From NCBI GenBank assembly GCA_041485845.1, contig JBGPKH010000006.1, forward strand, positions 1-39,411: a DNA stretch of 39,411 bases, written 5' to 3'. Origin of the DNA: OMOG01 sp041485845. Its GTDB lineage: Bacteria; Acidobacteriota; Terriglobia; Bryobacterales; Bryobacteraceae. This document shows, piece after piece, positions 16,908 through 25,330 of the stretch (position 1 is its first letter; each line of letters opens with the position of its first letter). The notes under the pieces were generated by a model. That model did not search any database. It was given only the letters and a program-made list of their open reading frames with translations, and was not told the origin of the DNA. The position numbers and the translations under genes were made by a program.

Positions 16908-18294
16908 GGTCCGTTTGGTCGTGCAGACGCCGTAAGCCGAGAGCCCCGTTACAGGCAGCCAGCCCCAGAATCCACGCCAATACCAGCATGTTGGCCGGCA
17001 CATACAGATTAAAGTCTACAAAGCTGTGCAGACCGATAGCCAGGGTGGAACCAGCGCAGGCAATGCAGAGCCAGGCCGCATCGGGCCGGGATTGCTGTAT
17101 CCATCCACTCCGCAACCTGGCCAGAATCACGACTAACGGCAGGGCGCCGATCGCGAATCCGACGAGGCCTAACTCGGCCAGGTACTGCAAATAGTCATTG
17201 TGCGCGTAGTCCTGATCCAACAAGGCATGGGACGCCTTATACTTGACGAACGCCGACTCATATCCGCCCAAGCCGCATCCCAACAGGGGATAAGCCATAA
17301 TCAAGTCTCGCGTCTCGCGCCAGGCCGCCACGCGGCCTTCCCGATCGATCTCTGCAAACCGTCCCAGGAGCTTTTCGGAAGGCAACAGGAGAAGGGCGAG
17401 CGTCACGACGGCCATCACCGTTGCAAACACCGGCCACAACTGCCGCCACGACCGCCCGCGGCCAAGCGCCACCAGCGCGACGAACACCATGGATGCGAGT
17501 GTCGCCAGGACGCCCATTCTCGATAGCGAGGAGAGTATTCCCAGGAGGATCAGGGCCGCGCATCCAAAGCCCATGCACGCCTGCAGCACCGGCGACAGGG
17601 GCGTAGTCCCGCCGCGTCCCTGCGCGCGGCTCCGGCTCAGGATCGCCAGTGGTTGGAGCGCGGCGAACGGAAGAATCATTTCGAGAAAGCCTGCATAATG
17701 ATTGCGAATCAGGTAGGTGCCGGCCGCGACTACCTCCGGGTCGCGGTTTTGCGACACCTGGACCAGACCCAGGACTGCCTCCCCGGCCGCCAGAATCACG
17801 AGTGGAACCACCACAGCCCACGGCCGCGCCCTGAACCTGCCGCCGATATCGTAAACCACCAGGAAGACGATGGCACACGCTGCCAGGACCAGGCAATGGT
17901 ACACGGTGGCTGAGGGCGTCACACTCAGCGGCGCCCACGAAGGTTTAAGCTCGAGCGGGCTGAGCGCATCGACCAATCGGGCGCGGGCCGGAGACACGAT
18001 CCGTACGGCCCACAGGGGAAGCGGCAGCGCCTGGAACATCGCGTAAACCGGCAGCAGCACCAGCCATTCCGGCTTCCAGCCAGGACTTGCCGCGGGTTTC
18101 ATGCGCGGCGACCAAACCCAGTGCAGAACTCCCAGCAGCCCAGCCAGCACGATGCAAATCTCTTGACGTTCACGCAAGCCGCCGTGGGTTTGGGCAATCG
18201 GCCTCGCTGCGAACAGCAGCGCATAACCCGTAACCAGCGACACCAACGCGAGTGAGGTCCAGGCTGCAGTGTTCGTACGACCCGATAAAGACAC
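16858..18294 (-). CDS. O-antigen ligase (WaaL/Wzy_C) family membrane protein (second module)
   Basis: 478 residues with about a dozen hydrophobic segments. Family marks are YLIRNHYAGFLEMILPFAAL, SSLSRMGVLATLA, then the large periplasmic loop with YPLLGCGLGGYESAFVKYKA and LDQDYAHNDYLQYLAELGLV (conserved His-Asn-Asp), followed by LHSFVDFNLYVPANM. It begins with GTG at 18294; an AGGAG lies almost against it, closer than usual, so the start is not certain. Length and sequence differ from the ligase at 9114, so this is an old paralog. It is read toward its TPR neighbour and the two 3' ends overlap by 50 bases, unlike the co-directional first module. Confidence 0.85.
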   Translation of the reverse strand: MSLSGRTNTAAWTSLALVSLVTGYALLFAARPIAQTHGGLRERQEICIVLAGLLGVLHWVWSPRMKPAASPGWKPEWLVLLPVYAMFQALPLPLWAVRIVSPARARLVDALSPLELKPSWAPLSVTPSATVYHCLVLAACAIVFLVVYDIGGRFRARPWAVVVPLVILAAGEAVLGLVQVSQNRDPEVVAAGTYLIRNHYAGFLEMILPFAALQPLAILSRSRAQGRGGTTPLSPVLQACMGFGCAALILLGILSSLSRMGVLATLASMVFVALVALGRGRSWRQLWPVFATVMAVVTLALLLLPSEKLLGRFAEIDREGRVAAWRETRDLIMAYPLLGCGLGGYESAFVKYKASHALLDQDYAHNDYLQYLAELGLVGFAIGALPLVVILARLRSGWIQQSRPDAAWLCIACAGSTLAIGLHSFVDFNLYVPANMLVLAWILGLAACNGALGLRRLHDQTDPIPAASGKPGRSRHRP

Positions 18295-18336
18295 TCTCCT
18301 ACACTCTAGAATGGCGGCGTGCTTCCGGCAACCTCA

Positions 18337-18417
18337 CTCCGTACGGTCCGTACGGTCGCGGCTCCGTTCGAACGCGGCGTGTTGGCAGATTGGTTACCGG
18401 GCCGCGGCCGTAGGGAG
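18337..18417. repeat. Hairpin repeat, family copy 2
   Basis: CTCCGTACGGTCCGTACGGTCGCGGCTCC-like left arm (18337-18365), with a 9-base tandem duplication of CCGTACGGT, and an inverted right arm at 18392-18417. Read on the minus strand, the right arm is CTCCCTACGGCCGCGGCCCG then GTAACC, close to copy 1. Pairing between the arms is imperfect. It lies between the ligase start and the oxidoreductase start. Confidence 0.6.
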
Positions 18418-18476
18418 CGGTCGACGGCGCCTCCAATCGAGCCCCGCCGGGGAGTATCATACAAACGGCCCCCTTT

Positions 18477-20009
18477 ATGCAATCCGATCCGAATCGCCGC
18501 AAGTTTCTGGGAACGGCAGCCGGCGTTGCCGCCTTCACCATCGTTCCTCGACACGTGTTGGGAGGACCTGCCTACGTCCCTCCCAGCGACAAAATCACCC
18601 TCGCTTACATCGGCGTGGGGACGCAGGGCCTGCGTGAAATGCTGAACCTGCTCCCCGTGCCCGAGATCCAGATCGTCTCGGTTTGCGACCCGTGCAAAGA
18701 TGCCACGGGCTATCGGGACTGGAACAGCAACGGTATTCTCACCTCGATCCGCCGCACGCTCGGAAAACCGGAGTGGTGGGCCGGCGCCGACGGCGTAATC
18801 CCTGGCGGACGGGATGTCGCCAAGGACATTGTCGACACCTACTATGCGGGCCAGCGCGCCGCCGACCACTTCAAGGGCGTCTCCACCTACGCCGACTACC
18901 GCGAGCTGCTCGACAAGGAAAAGGATTTGAACGCGGTCAAAATCATGACCCCGGACCACCTGCACGGCGTGATCGCCATGTCCGCCATGAAGCGCGGCAA
19001 GCACGTCATCGTGCACAAGCCCATCGCCAACCGTATCAAAGAAGCCAAACGGGTGATCGACACGGCACGCGCCACGCGCGTCTCGACGCACTTCATCCCG
19101 TGGGATTCCAACGGATCGATGGAGCCCGTTCTGGCCTGGATCAAAAGCGGCGCCATCGGCACGCTGCGCGAGGTCCACAACTGGACCAACCGTCCGGTGT
19201 GGCCGCAGTACCCGACGCTGCCGACCGGCACGCCGCCGGTTCCCAAGGGCTTCGACTGGGACCTGTGGCTGGGACCCGAGGCCAGCCGCCCCTATCACCC
19301 GCACTACACCCACATGGTGTTTCGCGGATGGTATGACTTCGGCGGCGGCTCCATGGCCGACATGGGCCACTACAGCCTGTGGACCGTCTTCAACGCTCTG
19401 GAGCTCTCGGGCCCCACCAGTATCGACCCGATGCTCAGCCACAACTGCATCCTCAACGAGGGCGTGTCCACCACGGTGAGGAACGACTTCTCCTTCCCCA
19501 CGGCGAGCATCGTCCGCTTCAAGTACCCGGCGCGCGCCCAGCGTCCGGCGGTCGACCTGATCTGGTACGAGGGCGGCGTGCGGCCACCCACCCCCGAAGA
19601 ATTGGACGAGGACCACAAAGAACTGCCCGCCGAGGGCATGATGTTCGTGGGCGACAAAGGCAAGATCCTCGCCGGTTTCCGCGTCGAGGCCCCGCGGCTG
19701 ATTCCCGAAAAACGGATGCGCGGAATCGCCGTGCCGGAAGCCCCGCAGCGGCGCCAGGGAAGCGAGCCGGCGCGGCTTTCAGCAGGTATGCGTCAATGGA
19801 TCGAGGGCTGCCGCGGAGGCGCGCAGTCGCCTGGAAACTTCCTCAATGCCTGGCCGATTTCCGAAGCGGTGAACCTCTACGCCATCGCCCTGCGGACCGG
19901 CCGCAAGCTGCAATACGACGCGGAAGGCATGCAGATCGCCAACCTTCCGGATGCCAACCGATACCTCTCTCGCGAGTACCGCAAGGGGTGGGAGCCCGAA
20001 ACCGTATGA
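18477..20009 (+). CDS. Tat-exported Gfo/Idh/MocA family oxidoreductase
   Basis: 510 residues. A twin-arginine signal (NRRKFLGTAAGVAAF, residues 6-20) is followed by the Rossmann start ITLAYIGVGTQG near 40-51. ADYRELLDKEKDLNAVKIMT leads to TPDHLHGVIAMSAMKRGKHV and HKPIANRIKEA, the family motif (usually EKP, HKP here). The C-terminal domain includes GGGSMADMGHYSLWTVFNAL, the catalytic-type D-x-G-H. It is longer than typical 340-450 residue members, with an insertion around EWWAGADGVIPGGRD and a segment about VPKGFDWDLWLGPEASRPYH. The stop overlaps the start of the isomerase (ATGA), so the two proteins are likely made in equal amounts and act on the same exported sugar substrate. Confidence 0.9.
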   Translation: MQSDPNRRKFLGTAAGVAAFTIVPRHVLGGPAYVPPSDKITLAYIGVGTQGLREMLNLLPVPEIQIVSVCDPCKDATGYRDWNSNGILTSIRRTLGKPEWWAGADGVIPGGRDVAKDIVDTYYAGQRAADHFKGVSTYADYRELLDKEKDLNAVKIMTPDHLHGVIAMSAMKRGKHVIVHKPIANRIKEAKRVIDTARATRVSTHFIPWDSNGSMEPVLAWIKSGAIGTLREVHNWTNRPVWPQYPTLPTGTPPVPKGFDWDLWLGPEASRPYHPHYTHMVFRGWYDFGGGSMADMGHYSLWTVFNALELSGPTSIDPMLSHNCILNEGVSTTVRNDFSFPTASIVRFKYPARAQRPAVDLIWYEGGVRPPTPEELDEDHKELPAEGMMFVGDKGKILAGFRVEAPRLIPEKRMRGIAVPEAPQRRQGSEPARLSAGMRQWIEGCRGGAQSPGNFLNAWPISEAVNLYAIALRTGRKLQYDAEGMQIANLPDANRYLSREYRKGWEPETV

Positions 20010-20833
20010 TTATTTCGCGACGACTCTTTCTGGGCGCCAGCGCCATGGCGCTCACGCTCCGCGCCGATCCGCTCGGATTGCCGATCGGCTGCCAGGTCTA
20101 TCCCGTGCGCGACGCGCTGGGCAAAGACTTCGACGGCACGCTCAAGCAGCTTGCCGGCCTGGGATACCGGGCCATCGAGATGTGTTCGCCGCCCGGCTAC
20201 GGCGGGTCGGGCTTCGGGCCGCTGGTCGGCATGAAGGCCGCGGAGATGCGCAAGCGTATCCAGGATACGGGCCTGAAGTGCGAAAGCTGCCACTACCAGT
20301 TCCGCGAGATGAAGGAGAACCTGGATGACCGGATCGCCTTCGCCAAGGAGCTCGGCTTGGAGCAGATGGTGCTTTCGACGTTCGGCCTGCGCCCCGAAGC
20401 CACCATGGCCGACTGGACAAAGGCCGCCGACGATCTGAACAAGATCGGCGAGCAGACTCGCAAGGCCGGCATCCAGGCCGGCTTCCACAATCACAACTTC
20501 GAGTTCAAGGAAATCGACGGCGTGCTGGTCTACGACCAGATCATGAGCACGCTCGATCCGAAGCTGGTCAAGATGCAGTTCCAGGTATCGGTGATCGGTT
20601 TGGGCTTCGAAGCTGCGAAATTTTTCCGCAAATATCCGGGCCGCTTCGCTTCGATACACCTCCAGGACTGGTCGGCCGCCGAAAAGAAGACGGTGGCCAT
20701 AGGATCGGGCGCGGTCGACTGGAAGGACTTGTTCGCCGCCGCGAAGACCGCGGGCGTCCAGAACTTCTTCGTCGAGCTGAATATGGACATGCTCGAGGCG
20801 AGCTACAAATATCTGCACGGGCTGAAGGGCTGA
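20006..20833 (+). CDS. Tat-exported sugar phosphate isomerase/epimerase
   Basis: 275 residues from an ATG overlapping the upstream stop. The N-terminus SRRLFLGASAMALTLRADPL is a short Tat-type signal. The remainder is a complete AP-endonuclease-2-like TIM barrel: IGCQVYPVRDALGKDFDGTL, GYRAIEMCSPPGYGG, GIQAGFHNHNFEF (metal/substrate His and Glu), and FFVELNMDMLEASYKYL with the last acidic ligand. The usual catalytic VDxGW segment appears changed to FQVSVIGLG. The pair oxidoreductase plus isomerase is common in Acidobacteriota sugar-modifying loci, where keto-sugar intermediates are made and interconverted. Eleven bases after the stop a strong hairpin begins. Confidence 0.87.
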   Translation: MIISRRLFLGASAMALTLRADPLGLPIGCQVYPVRDALGKDFDGTLKQLAGLGYRAIEMCSPPGYGGSGFGPLVGMKAAEMRKRIQDTGLKCESCHYQFREMKENLDDRIAFAKELGLEQMVLSTFGLRPEATMADWTKAADDLNKIGEQTRKAGIQAGFHNHNFEFKEIDGVLVYDQIMSTLDPKLVKMQFQVSVIGLGFEAAKFFRKYPGRFASIHLQDWSAAEKKTVAIGSGAVDWKDLFAAAKTAGVQNFFVELNMDMLEASYKYLHGLKG

Positions 20834-20843
20834 GCTATTTCCC

Positions 20844-20912
20844 GCAATACCGGTCCCTTTGGTCGCGGTTCGGAAACGCTCACTGAGCCGCGACCAAAGG
20901 GACCGGTATTGC
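20844..20912. repeat. Hairpin repeat, family copy 3; probable transcript-end hairpin
   Basis: GCAATACCGGTCCCTTTGGT and the following CGCGGTTC (20844-20871) pair with 20885-20912: 28-base arms with one G-T wobble around a 13-base loop. This is the best preserved member of the family whose core is GGTCGCGGCTCAGT. It begins 11 bases after the isomerase stop and ends 30 bases before the kinase ATG, so it can end the first transcript. It lacks a following T-run. Confidence 0.85.
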
Positions 20913-20942
20913 CTATCCCCCGGCGCGCCCGTCGGAGCTACA

Positions 20943-23564
20943 ATGATCCCAACGCACATGCCGCTTTCCGCCGGAACTCGTCTGGGTCCATACGAGATCC
21001 TCTCACTCCTCGGCACTGGCGGGATGGGCGAAGTGTACCGGGCGCGCGATACCAGGTTGGACCGCATCGTCGCCATCAAAACCTCCCAGGAGCGGTTCAC
21101 CGAGCGGTTCGAACGGGAAGCTCGCGCCGTCGCGGCGTTGAACCACCCGAATATCTGCACGCTGCACGATATCGGTCCCAGCTACCTGGTCATGGAGTTC
21201 ATCGACGGGACCCAGCCGAAGGGGCCGTTGCCCCTGGCGGAGGCGTTAAGGATCGGGGGGCAGATCTGCGATGCGCTGGACGCGGCGCATCGGCGAGGGA
21301 TCACACATCGAGATCTCAAACCGGGAAACATCCTGATGGCCAAGTCCGGTGTGAAGCTGCTCGACTTCGGGCTGGCGAAGATGGCCGCGGCGCCTTCCGG
21401 AAACGACGCAACGCAGACGCTTCCGCTGACGGGCGGCAACACGTTGCTCGGCACCCTCCCCTACATGGCCCCCGAGCAACTGGAAGGGAAAGAAGCCGAT
21501 GCACGTACGGATATCTTCGCCTTCGGAGCCGTGCTGTACGAGTTGATCACGGGGAAACGGGCGTTCCAAGGCGAAAGCCAGGCGAGCTTGATCACCGCGA
21601 TCATGAGCAAAGAAGCGGCCCCCATGACCGTGTTACAGCCTCTGACGCCAGGGCCGGTGGAGCGCGTGGTGCGGCGCTGCCTGGCCAAAGATCCGGATGA
21701 TCGGTGGCAGAGCGCACGCGATCTCAAAGAAGCGCTCTCTTTGTCGGCGCAGTCTGAGCCGGGGGCGACGGCCGCTTCAGCGCCGGCGCGGCGCCTGATC
21801 CCGTGGGTTGCCGCCGGTTTGATGACCGCCGTCGCGGCGGTGCTGGCAGCCCTGATGGTGACGGGCGGTGACTTCCGCAAAGAGCCGGCGGACGCACGAG
21901 TGTGGAGGTTCGCCGTGTCGATGCCCGCACAGACGAGTTTATCCGGGGACAGCATAGCCGTCTCGCCGGATGGGCGCATGCTTTCCTTCGCGGGCACCGC
22001 CGAGGGCCGGACTCTGCTCTGGGTGCAGCCATTCGACTCTCTGAATGCCCGCGCTCTGCAGGGAACCGAGGGCGCCACCTTCCCTTTCTGGTCGCCCGAT
22101 AGCCGTTCCATCGGCTTCTTCGCGCAAGGAAAACTGAGGAAGGTCGAAGTCTCCGGGGGGTCTACTCAAACAATCTGCAATGCGCCTTTTGGCGGCGGAG
22201 GCACGTGGAACCGCGACGGGACAATTCTCTTCGCGCCGAATCTTTCGGGCGGCCTGCTCCAGGTGCCGGCGGGTGGTGGCGAGCCGGCTCTGGCGACAGC
22301 GCTCGACGAATCCCGCGGTGAGAAGCTGCATCGGTGGCCTCAATTCCTGCCAGACGGGCGGCACTTTGTCTACTTTGCCCGGGGAGAACGTCCCGCAGAC
22401 ACCGGAGTGTATGTGGGCGCCTTAGGCTCCGGATCTGTTTCGAAGGGCATGAAGCTCCCGGTGAGCACCGACTCGATGGCCATGTACGCGCCTTCCGGCC
22501 ATCTGCTCTTCGTGCACGGTGGTGCGCTCATGGCGCAGCGATTCGACGCGGACCGCCTGCAGGTCAGCGGCCAGCCTTTCCCCATCGGTGAACAAGTGGT
22601 GCCGTCCGTGTCATTTGGGTTGGCGCCTTTTTCCGTCTCCGCAAACGGAGTACTCGCCTATCGTCGTGGAGCGGGCAGCACACAGTTGACCTGGGTGGAT
22701 CGAGAGGGGAAGCGGTTGGGGCAGATCGGCGCTTCGGGCGTGTACCTGTTCCCGCGCCTTTCGCCGGATGGGAATCGTCTTGCCGTGGAGCGGCGCGATC
22801 CCGAAAAGGGAGTTGACATCTGGCAGTTCGATCTCCGGCGCGGCGCCTGGTCGCGATTCACTTTGGATACGGGAAGCGAGCGATGTCCCATCTGGTCGCC
22901 CGACGGGCGCCGCATCGTCTTCGTTTCCAATCGAGACGGAATTGAGAACTTGTATCAGAAGGACTCGAACGGTTTCGGCAAAGACCAACTGTTGCTCGCC
23001 TCGACCGATGTTCCCTGGGACTGGTCCGCAGACGGCCAGTACATCGTATACAGCTACCTGGACCCAAAGACGAGCTGGGACTTGTGGGTGTTGCCGCTGA
23101 ATGGGAGCCAAAAGCCGATGCCCTTCCTGCAGACGCCGTTCAATGAGTGGCAAGCTCAATTCTCGCCCAATGGACGCTGGCTGGCCTACACCTCCGACGA
23201 GTCCGGGAACTTTGAGGTCTGCGTCCGCAGTTTTCCAGAAACATCCTCAGCGTCCACGCCAGGTCAGAAATTTCAGATTTCGACGGCGGGTGGCGCCGAA
23301 CCGAGATGGCGGAAAGATGGCCGGGAGCTATTCTATATCGCCGCGGATGGGAAGCTCATGGCGGTGGAGTTGAACGGAGAAGCGCGATTCCAGCCGGGTA
23401 CTCCAAACCCACTTTTTCAAACCCGTGTGAGTGGCTTCAAGGGTTACGCCCTTCATTATGACGTAAGCACCGATGGGAAACGGTTTCTGGTCAGCGCTCC
23501 CGTGGAGGACTCCGCTTCGTTCCCTACCATCGTCGAGGTCAACTGGACCAGAAGGCTGAAGTAG
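20943..23564 (+). CDS. Membrane Ser/Thr protein kinase with PD40 beta-propeller sensor
   Basis: 873 residues. GGAG lies 5 bases before the ATG at 20943. A Hanks-type kinase domain fills residues 10-270: glycine loop GTGGMGEVY (24-32), catalytic Lys in VAIK (46), HRDLKPGN (about 121-128), DFG (about 141-143) and the MAPEQL activation-segment end. All key residues are present. One transmembrane helix (WVAAGLMTAVAAVLAALMV, about 287-305) leads to a periplasmic beta-propeller with TolB/PD40-type blades, seen in repeats such as SPDGRMLSFAG, WSPDSRSIGF, LSPDGNRLAV, WSPDGRRIVFVSN and FSPNGRWLAYTSDESG. This layout, cytoplasmic kinase plus extracytoplasmic propeller, is greatly expanded in Solibacter relatives. 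The ligand is unknown. Tandem hairpins follow the stop directly. Confidence 0.93.
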   Translation: MIPTHMPLSAGTRLGPYEILSLLGTGGMGEVYRARDTRLDRIVAIKTSQERFTERFEREARAVAALNHPNICTLHDIGPSYLVMEFIDGTQPKGPLPLAEALRIGGQICDALDAAHRRGITHRDLKPGNILMAKSGVKLLDFGLAKMAAAPSGNDATQTLPLTGGNTLLGTLPYMAPEQLEGKEADARTDIFAFGAVLYELITGKRAFQGESQASLITAIMSKEAAPMTVLQPLTPGPVERVVRRCLAKDPDDRWQSARDLKEALSLSAQSEPGATAASAPARRLIPWVAAGLMTAVAAVLAALMVTGGDFRKEPADARVWRFAVSMPAQTSLSGDSIAVSPDGRMLSFAGTAEGRTLLWVQPFDSLNARALQGTEGATFPFWSPDSRSIGFFAQGKLRKVEVSGGSTQTICNAPFGGGGTWNRDGTILFAPNLSGGLLQVPAGGGEPALATALDESRGEKLHRWPQFLPDGRHFVYFARGERPADTGVYVGALGSGSVSKGMKLPVSTDSMAMYAPSGHLLFVHGGALMAQRFDADRLQVSGQPFPIGEQVVPSVSFGLAPFSVSANGVLAYRRGAGSTQLTWVDREGKRLGQIGASGVYLFPRLSPDGNRLAVERRDPEKGVDIWQFDLRRGAWSRFTLDTGSERCPIWSPDGRRIVFVSNRDGIENLYQKDSNGFGKDQLLLASTDVPWDWSADGQYIVYSYLDPKTSWDLWVLPLNGSQKPMPFLQTPFNEWQAQFSPNGRWLAYTSDESGNFEVCVRSFPETSSASTPGQKFQISTAGGAEPRWRKDGRELFYIAADGKLMAVELNGEARFQPGTPNPLFQTRVSGFKGYALHYDVSTDGKRFLVSAPVEDSASFPTIVEVNWTRRLK

Positions 23565-23604
23565 GCGCTTACAGCGCCAACATCGACAGAGACTGTCGAT
23601 GTTG
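23564..23604. terminator. Two tandem hairpins after the kinase stop codon
   Basis: GGCGCT-TAC-AGCGCC (23564-23578) directly joined to CAACATCGACAG-AGA-CTGTCGATGTTG (23578-23604; 12-base perfect arms). The first begins in the TAG stop. No T-run follows, so either a hairpin-type transcript end or members of a mini-hairpin repeat class. Confidence 0.55.
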
Positions 23605-23760
23605 AGGAGTCAGGAGACAGGAGTCAGGAGTCAGAAGGGCGGTGCGTCCGGGTGGACCCAAGCGTCGAGTGCCACGTCCGTCGCAGCCTGCATCATGTTC
23701 CGACCACCGGCCCGCACGCCAGCGTGCCATTCTGTCTCCTGACTCCTGGCTTCTGGCTTC
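23605..23760. repeat. Heptamer arrays in inverted arrangement
   Basis: On the left, four 7-base units GGAGTCA, GGAGACA, GGAGTCA, GGAGTCA (23606-23633). On the right, four inverted units TGTCTCC, TGACTCC, TGGCTTC, TGGCTTC (23733-23760). AGGAGTCAGGAGACAG at 23605-23620 matches the reverse complement of 23732-23747 exactly (16 bases). The 111 bases between hold no gene that I can see. Confidence 0.8.
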
Positions 23761-23764
23761 TGGC

Positions 23765-24779
23765 CTAATGCGGACGGCACTCGCGCACGAGGACGTCCCG
23801 TATCAAGCCGGCCCCTGCCGGAGTCGTCGCGATGGCGTGGGGGACGTTTGGCAGCAGGTCGATGTGAACCAGCGGGGAACGCTCGCGAATCAGCCGGCTA
23901 TAGTACGCCAGCCCGTGCGGAGCGGCGCCCGTGGTGTCCCCACCGCCCAAGACAAACCAGACCAGCGTATTGGGGTAGAAGTAGTCTCCCTCGGACACCA
24001 CGCCGGAGCGCGTGAACGCCTCCCGGTAGGATTCGTCTCGACGGCCGCAAGGACCCGTACCGTCAACTGGAAACCCAAATGAACGGTCAATCCACGCTCT
24101 GGCTGGATCGTTATACCGAAGAGACTCGAGAGGGTCATTTCCCAGGCAGCCGGCATCGACGCGTCCCATCCAGAAACCCGCGATGGGAACCACCAGCGAC
24201 AAAACCTTCTTGAGCCCATAGTGGGTAAGCATGTAGCTCACCTGGCCAGCCCCTCCCGATCCGCCGGCCGCACAGAAGGCCTTCCCTCGATCGGTAAGGT
24301 TGTCGAATACCCACGAGGCCACGGTCGCCGGCCTGCAAGCCAGTCGCTCCAACCCCTCTCTTCCTTCGGGCGAGCCTATCGGCCACCCCGTTCTCCCATG
24401 CTACCTGGACAGTTCGAAATCCCGCCTTGAGAAGGTCAGCGGTTATTCCTTGCTGTTCCGACGTGGAGACCGGCTGGGAACGCCCTTCGACGAGTTGCGT
24501 ACCGACGCCGCCTGACGCCAGGAGGATGGTCCCTCGGGAAGGGCCCTCGGGGTCGCCTACCTTGAGCCGGCCGCGTTCCGCTTTGGCGACTTGCGGACAC
24601 GTCACTTCGAACTGGTAACACCGTTGGGGGCCACAGGCGCTGGGGCCGGACAGGATCTGCAACTTTCCGAGAGGTCTGGGAACGGTCTCCGCAGCGATTC
24701 CCGCGGGGGTGACGGCCGCCGCCATGGCGATGGCCATGAGGCACGTCCATATTCTGGTGTGGGGCGCCGAACACCGCAT
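23765..24779 (-). pseudogene. Secreted alpha/beta-hydrolase-like protein, frameshifted
   Basis: The N-terminal part (start 24779) has a signal peptide (LMAIAMAAAVTPAGIAAE) and a conserved beta-strand start with RGTILLASGGVGTQLVEGRS and AGFRTVQVAWENGVADRLA. Past about 24385-24340 this frame becomes meaningless. The protein resumes one frame over as LERLACRPATVASWVFDNLT, then FCAAGGSGGAGQVSYMLTHY, with the G-x-S-x-G nucleophile elbow of alpha/beta hydrolases, and ends with NVPHAIATTPAGAGLIRDVL, carrying the likely catalytic His. A single indel near a GAGAGGGG run (about 24345) would restore about 338 residues. Either a real frameshift mutation or a sequencing error; the intact codon pattern on both sides argues that any loss is recent. 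Confidence 0.65.
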
Positions 24780-24833
24780 TGCCTCTGAGTCCTCGCCATA
24801 GAGTAACAGCCCGACAAATCTTTTGTCGATCTT

Positions 24834-25115
24834 TCAAGCGGCCACTTGCGGCCCACTCCGAGTTCCCGCAAAACGCCCGCCATGCCGGCTCGGACGGTTT
24901 CGTAGTGGCGGTCGAGCGCCGTCGGGTTCTGTGATCCGCGGGAAGGCCGGATCTTGTGGGCGGCGGCCAACAATTACCTGAGCGGCGAATGGCGGGTGAC
25001 CATTGATCTGGAACTGGATCGTGATGTGGCCCCAGTCGGGGTCTAAGATATGAAACGAATAATGATTCACATACGGCATGGGCTTCTTGCGCTCCAGATG
25101 GTGCTTTCCACTCAC
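24834..25115 (-). pseudogene. Fragment of an uncharacterised conserved protein
   Basis: The frame contains HHLERKKPMPYVNHYSFHIL followed by DPDWGHITIQ and GHPPFAAQVIV (about 24966-25115), the central block of a widespread family of about 400-480 residues of unknown function often found in mobile or repeated contexts (recalled from the motif, not searched). Sequence before and after this block does not continue the family. The remaining C-terminal codons look random. Downstream, another frame gives ALDRHYETVRAGMAGVLREL, perhaps debris of a different gene. Confidence 0.4.
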
Positions 25116-25293
25116 GTCCCATACCGGAGCCTGCGCTCTCCGCCATAGAGGCAGGGTAGCGGACCCACGGTCCGGGCCTGCTGGAATCCGTATATGAGGC
25201 GGCCCTAACTTCGTTGGCCCCGCGCGCGCTGGGTGTCCATAGCCAAAAGGGGATAACAGGTGATAAAAAAGGTAATTTGCCGGGATACGGATT

Positions 25294-25328
25294 GGGGAAT
25301 GGCGGCTCGCGCGCCAGCGCCGTTCCCC
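25294..25328 (-). terminator. Hairpin just after the porin stop codon
   Basis: On the minus strand GGGGAACGGCG and CGCCATTCCCC form an 11-base stem with one mismatch around a 13-base loop, starting 2 bases after the porin stop. No T-run follows, so termination strength is uncertain. Confidence 0.5.
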
Positions 25329-25330
25329 TG

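Noticed and set aside
18306..19616. A 436-codon minus-strand frame opposite the oxidoreductase at 18477.
   Set aside because: Low-complexity Val/Arg/His/Asp composition typical of antisense to GC-rich codons; the plus strand has clear Tat and Rossmann motifs.
23605..23760. The heptamer arrays as a CRISPR-like array.
   Set aside because: Units are 7 bases, contiguous and without unique spacers, and no cas gene is present.
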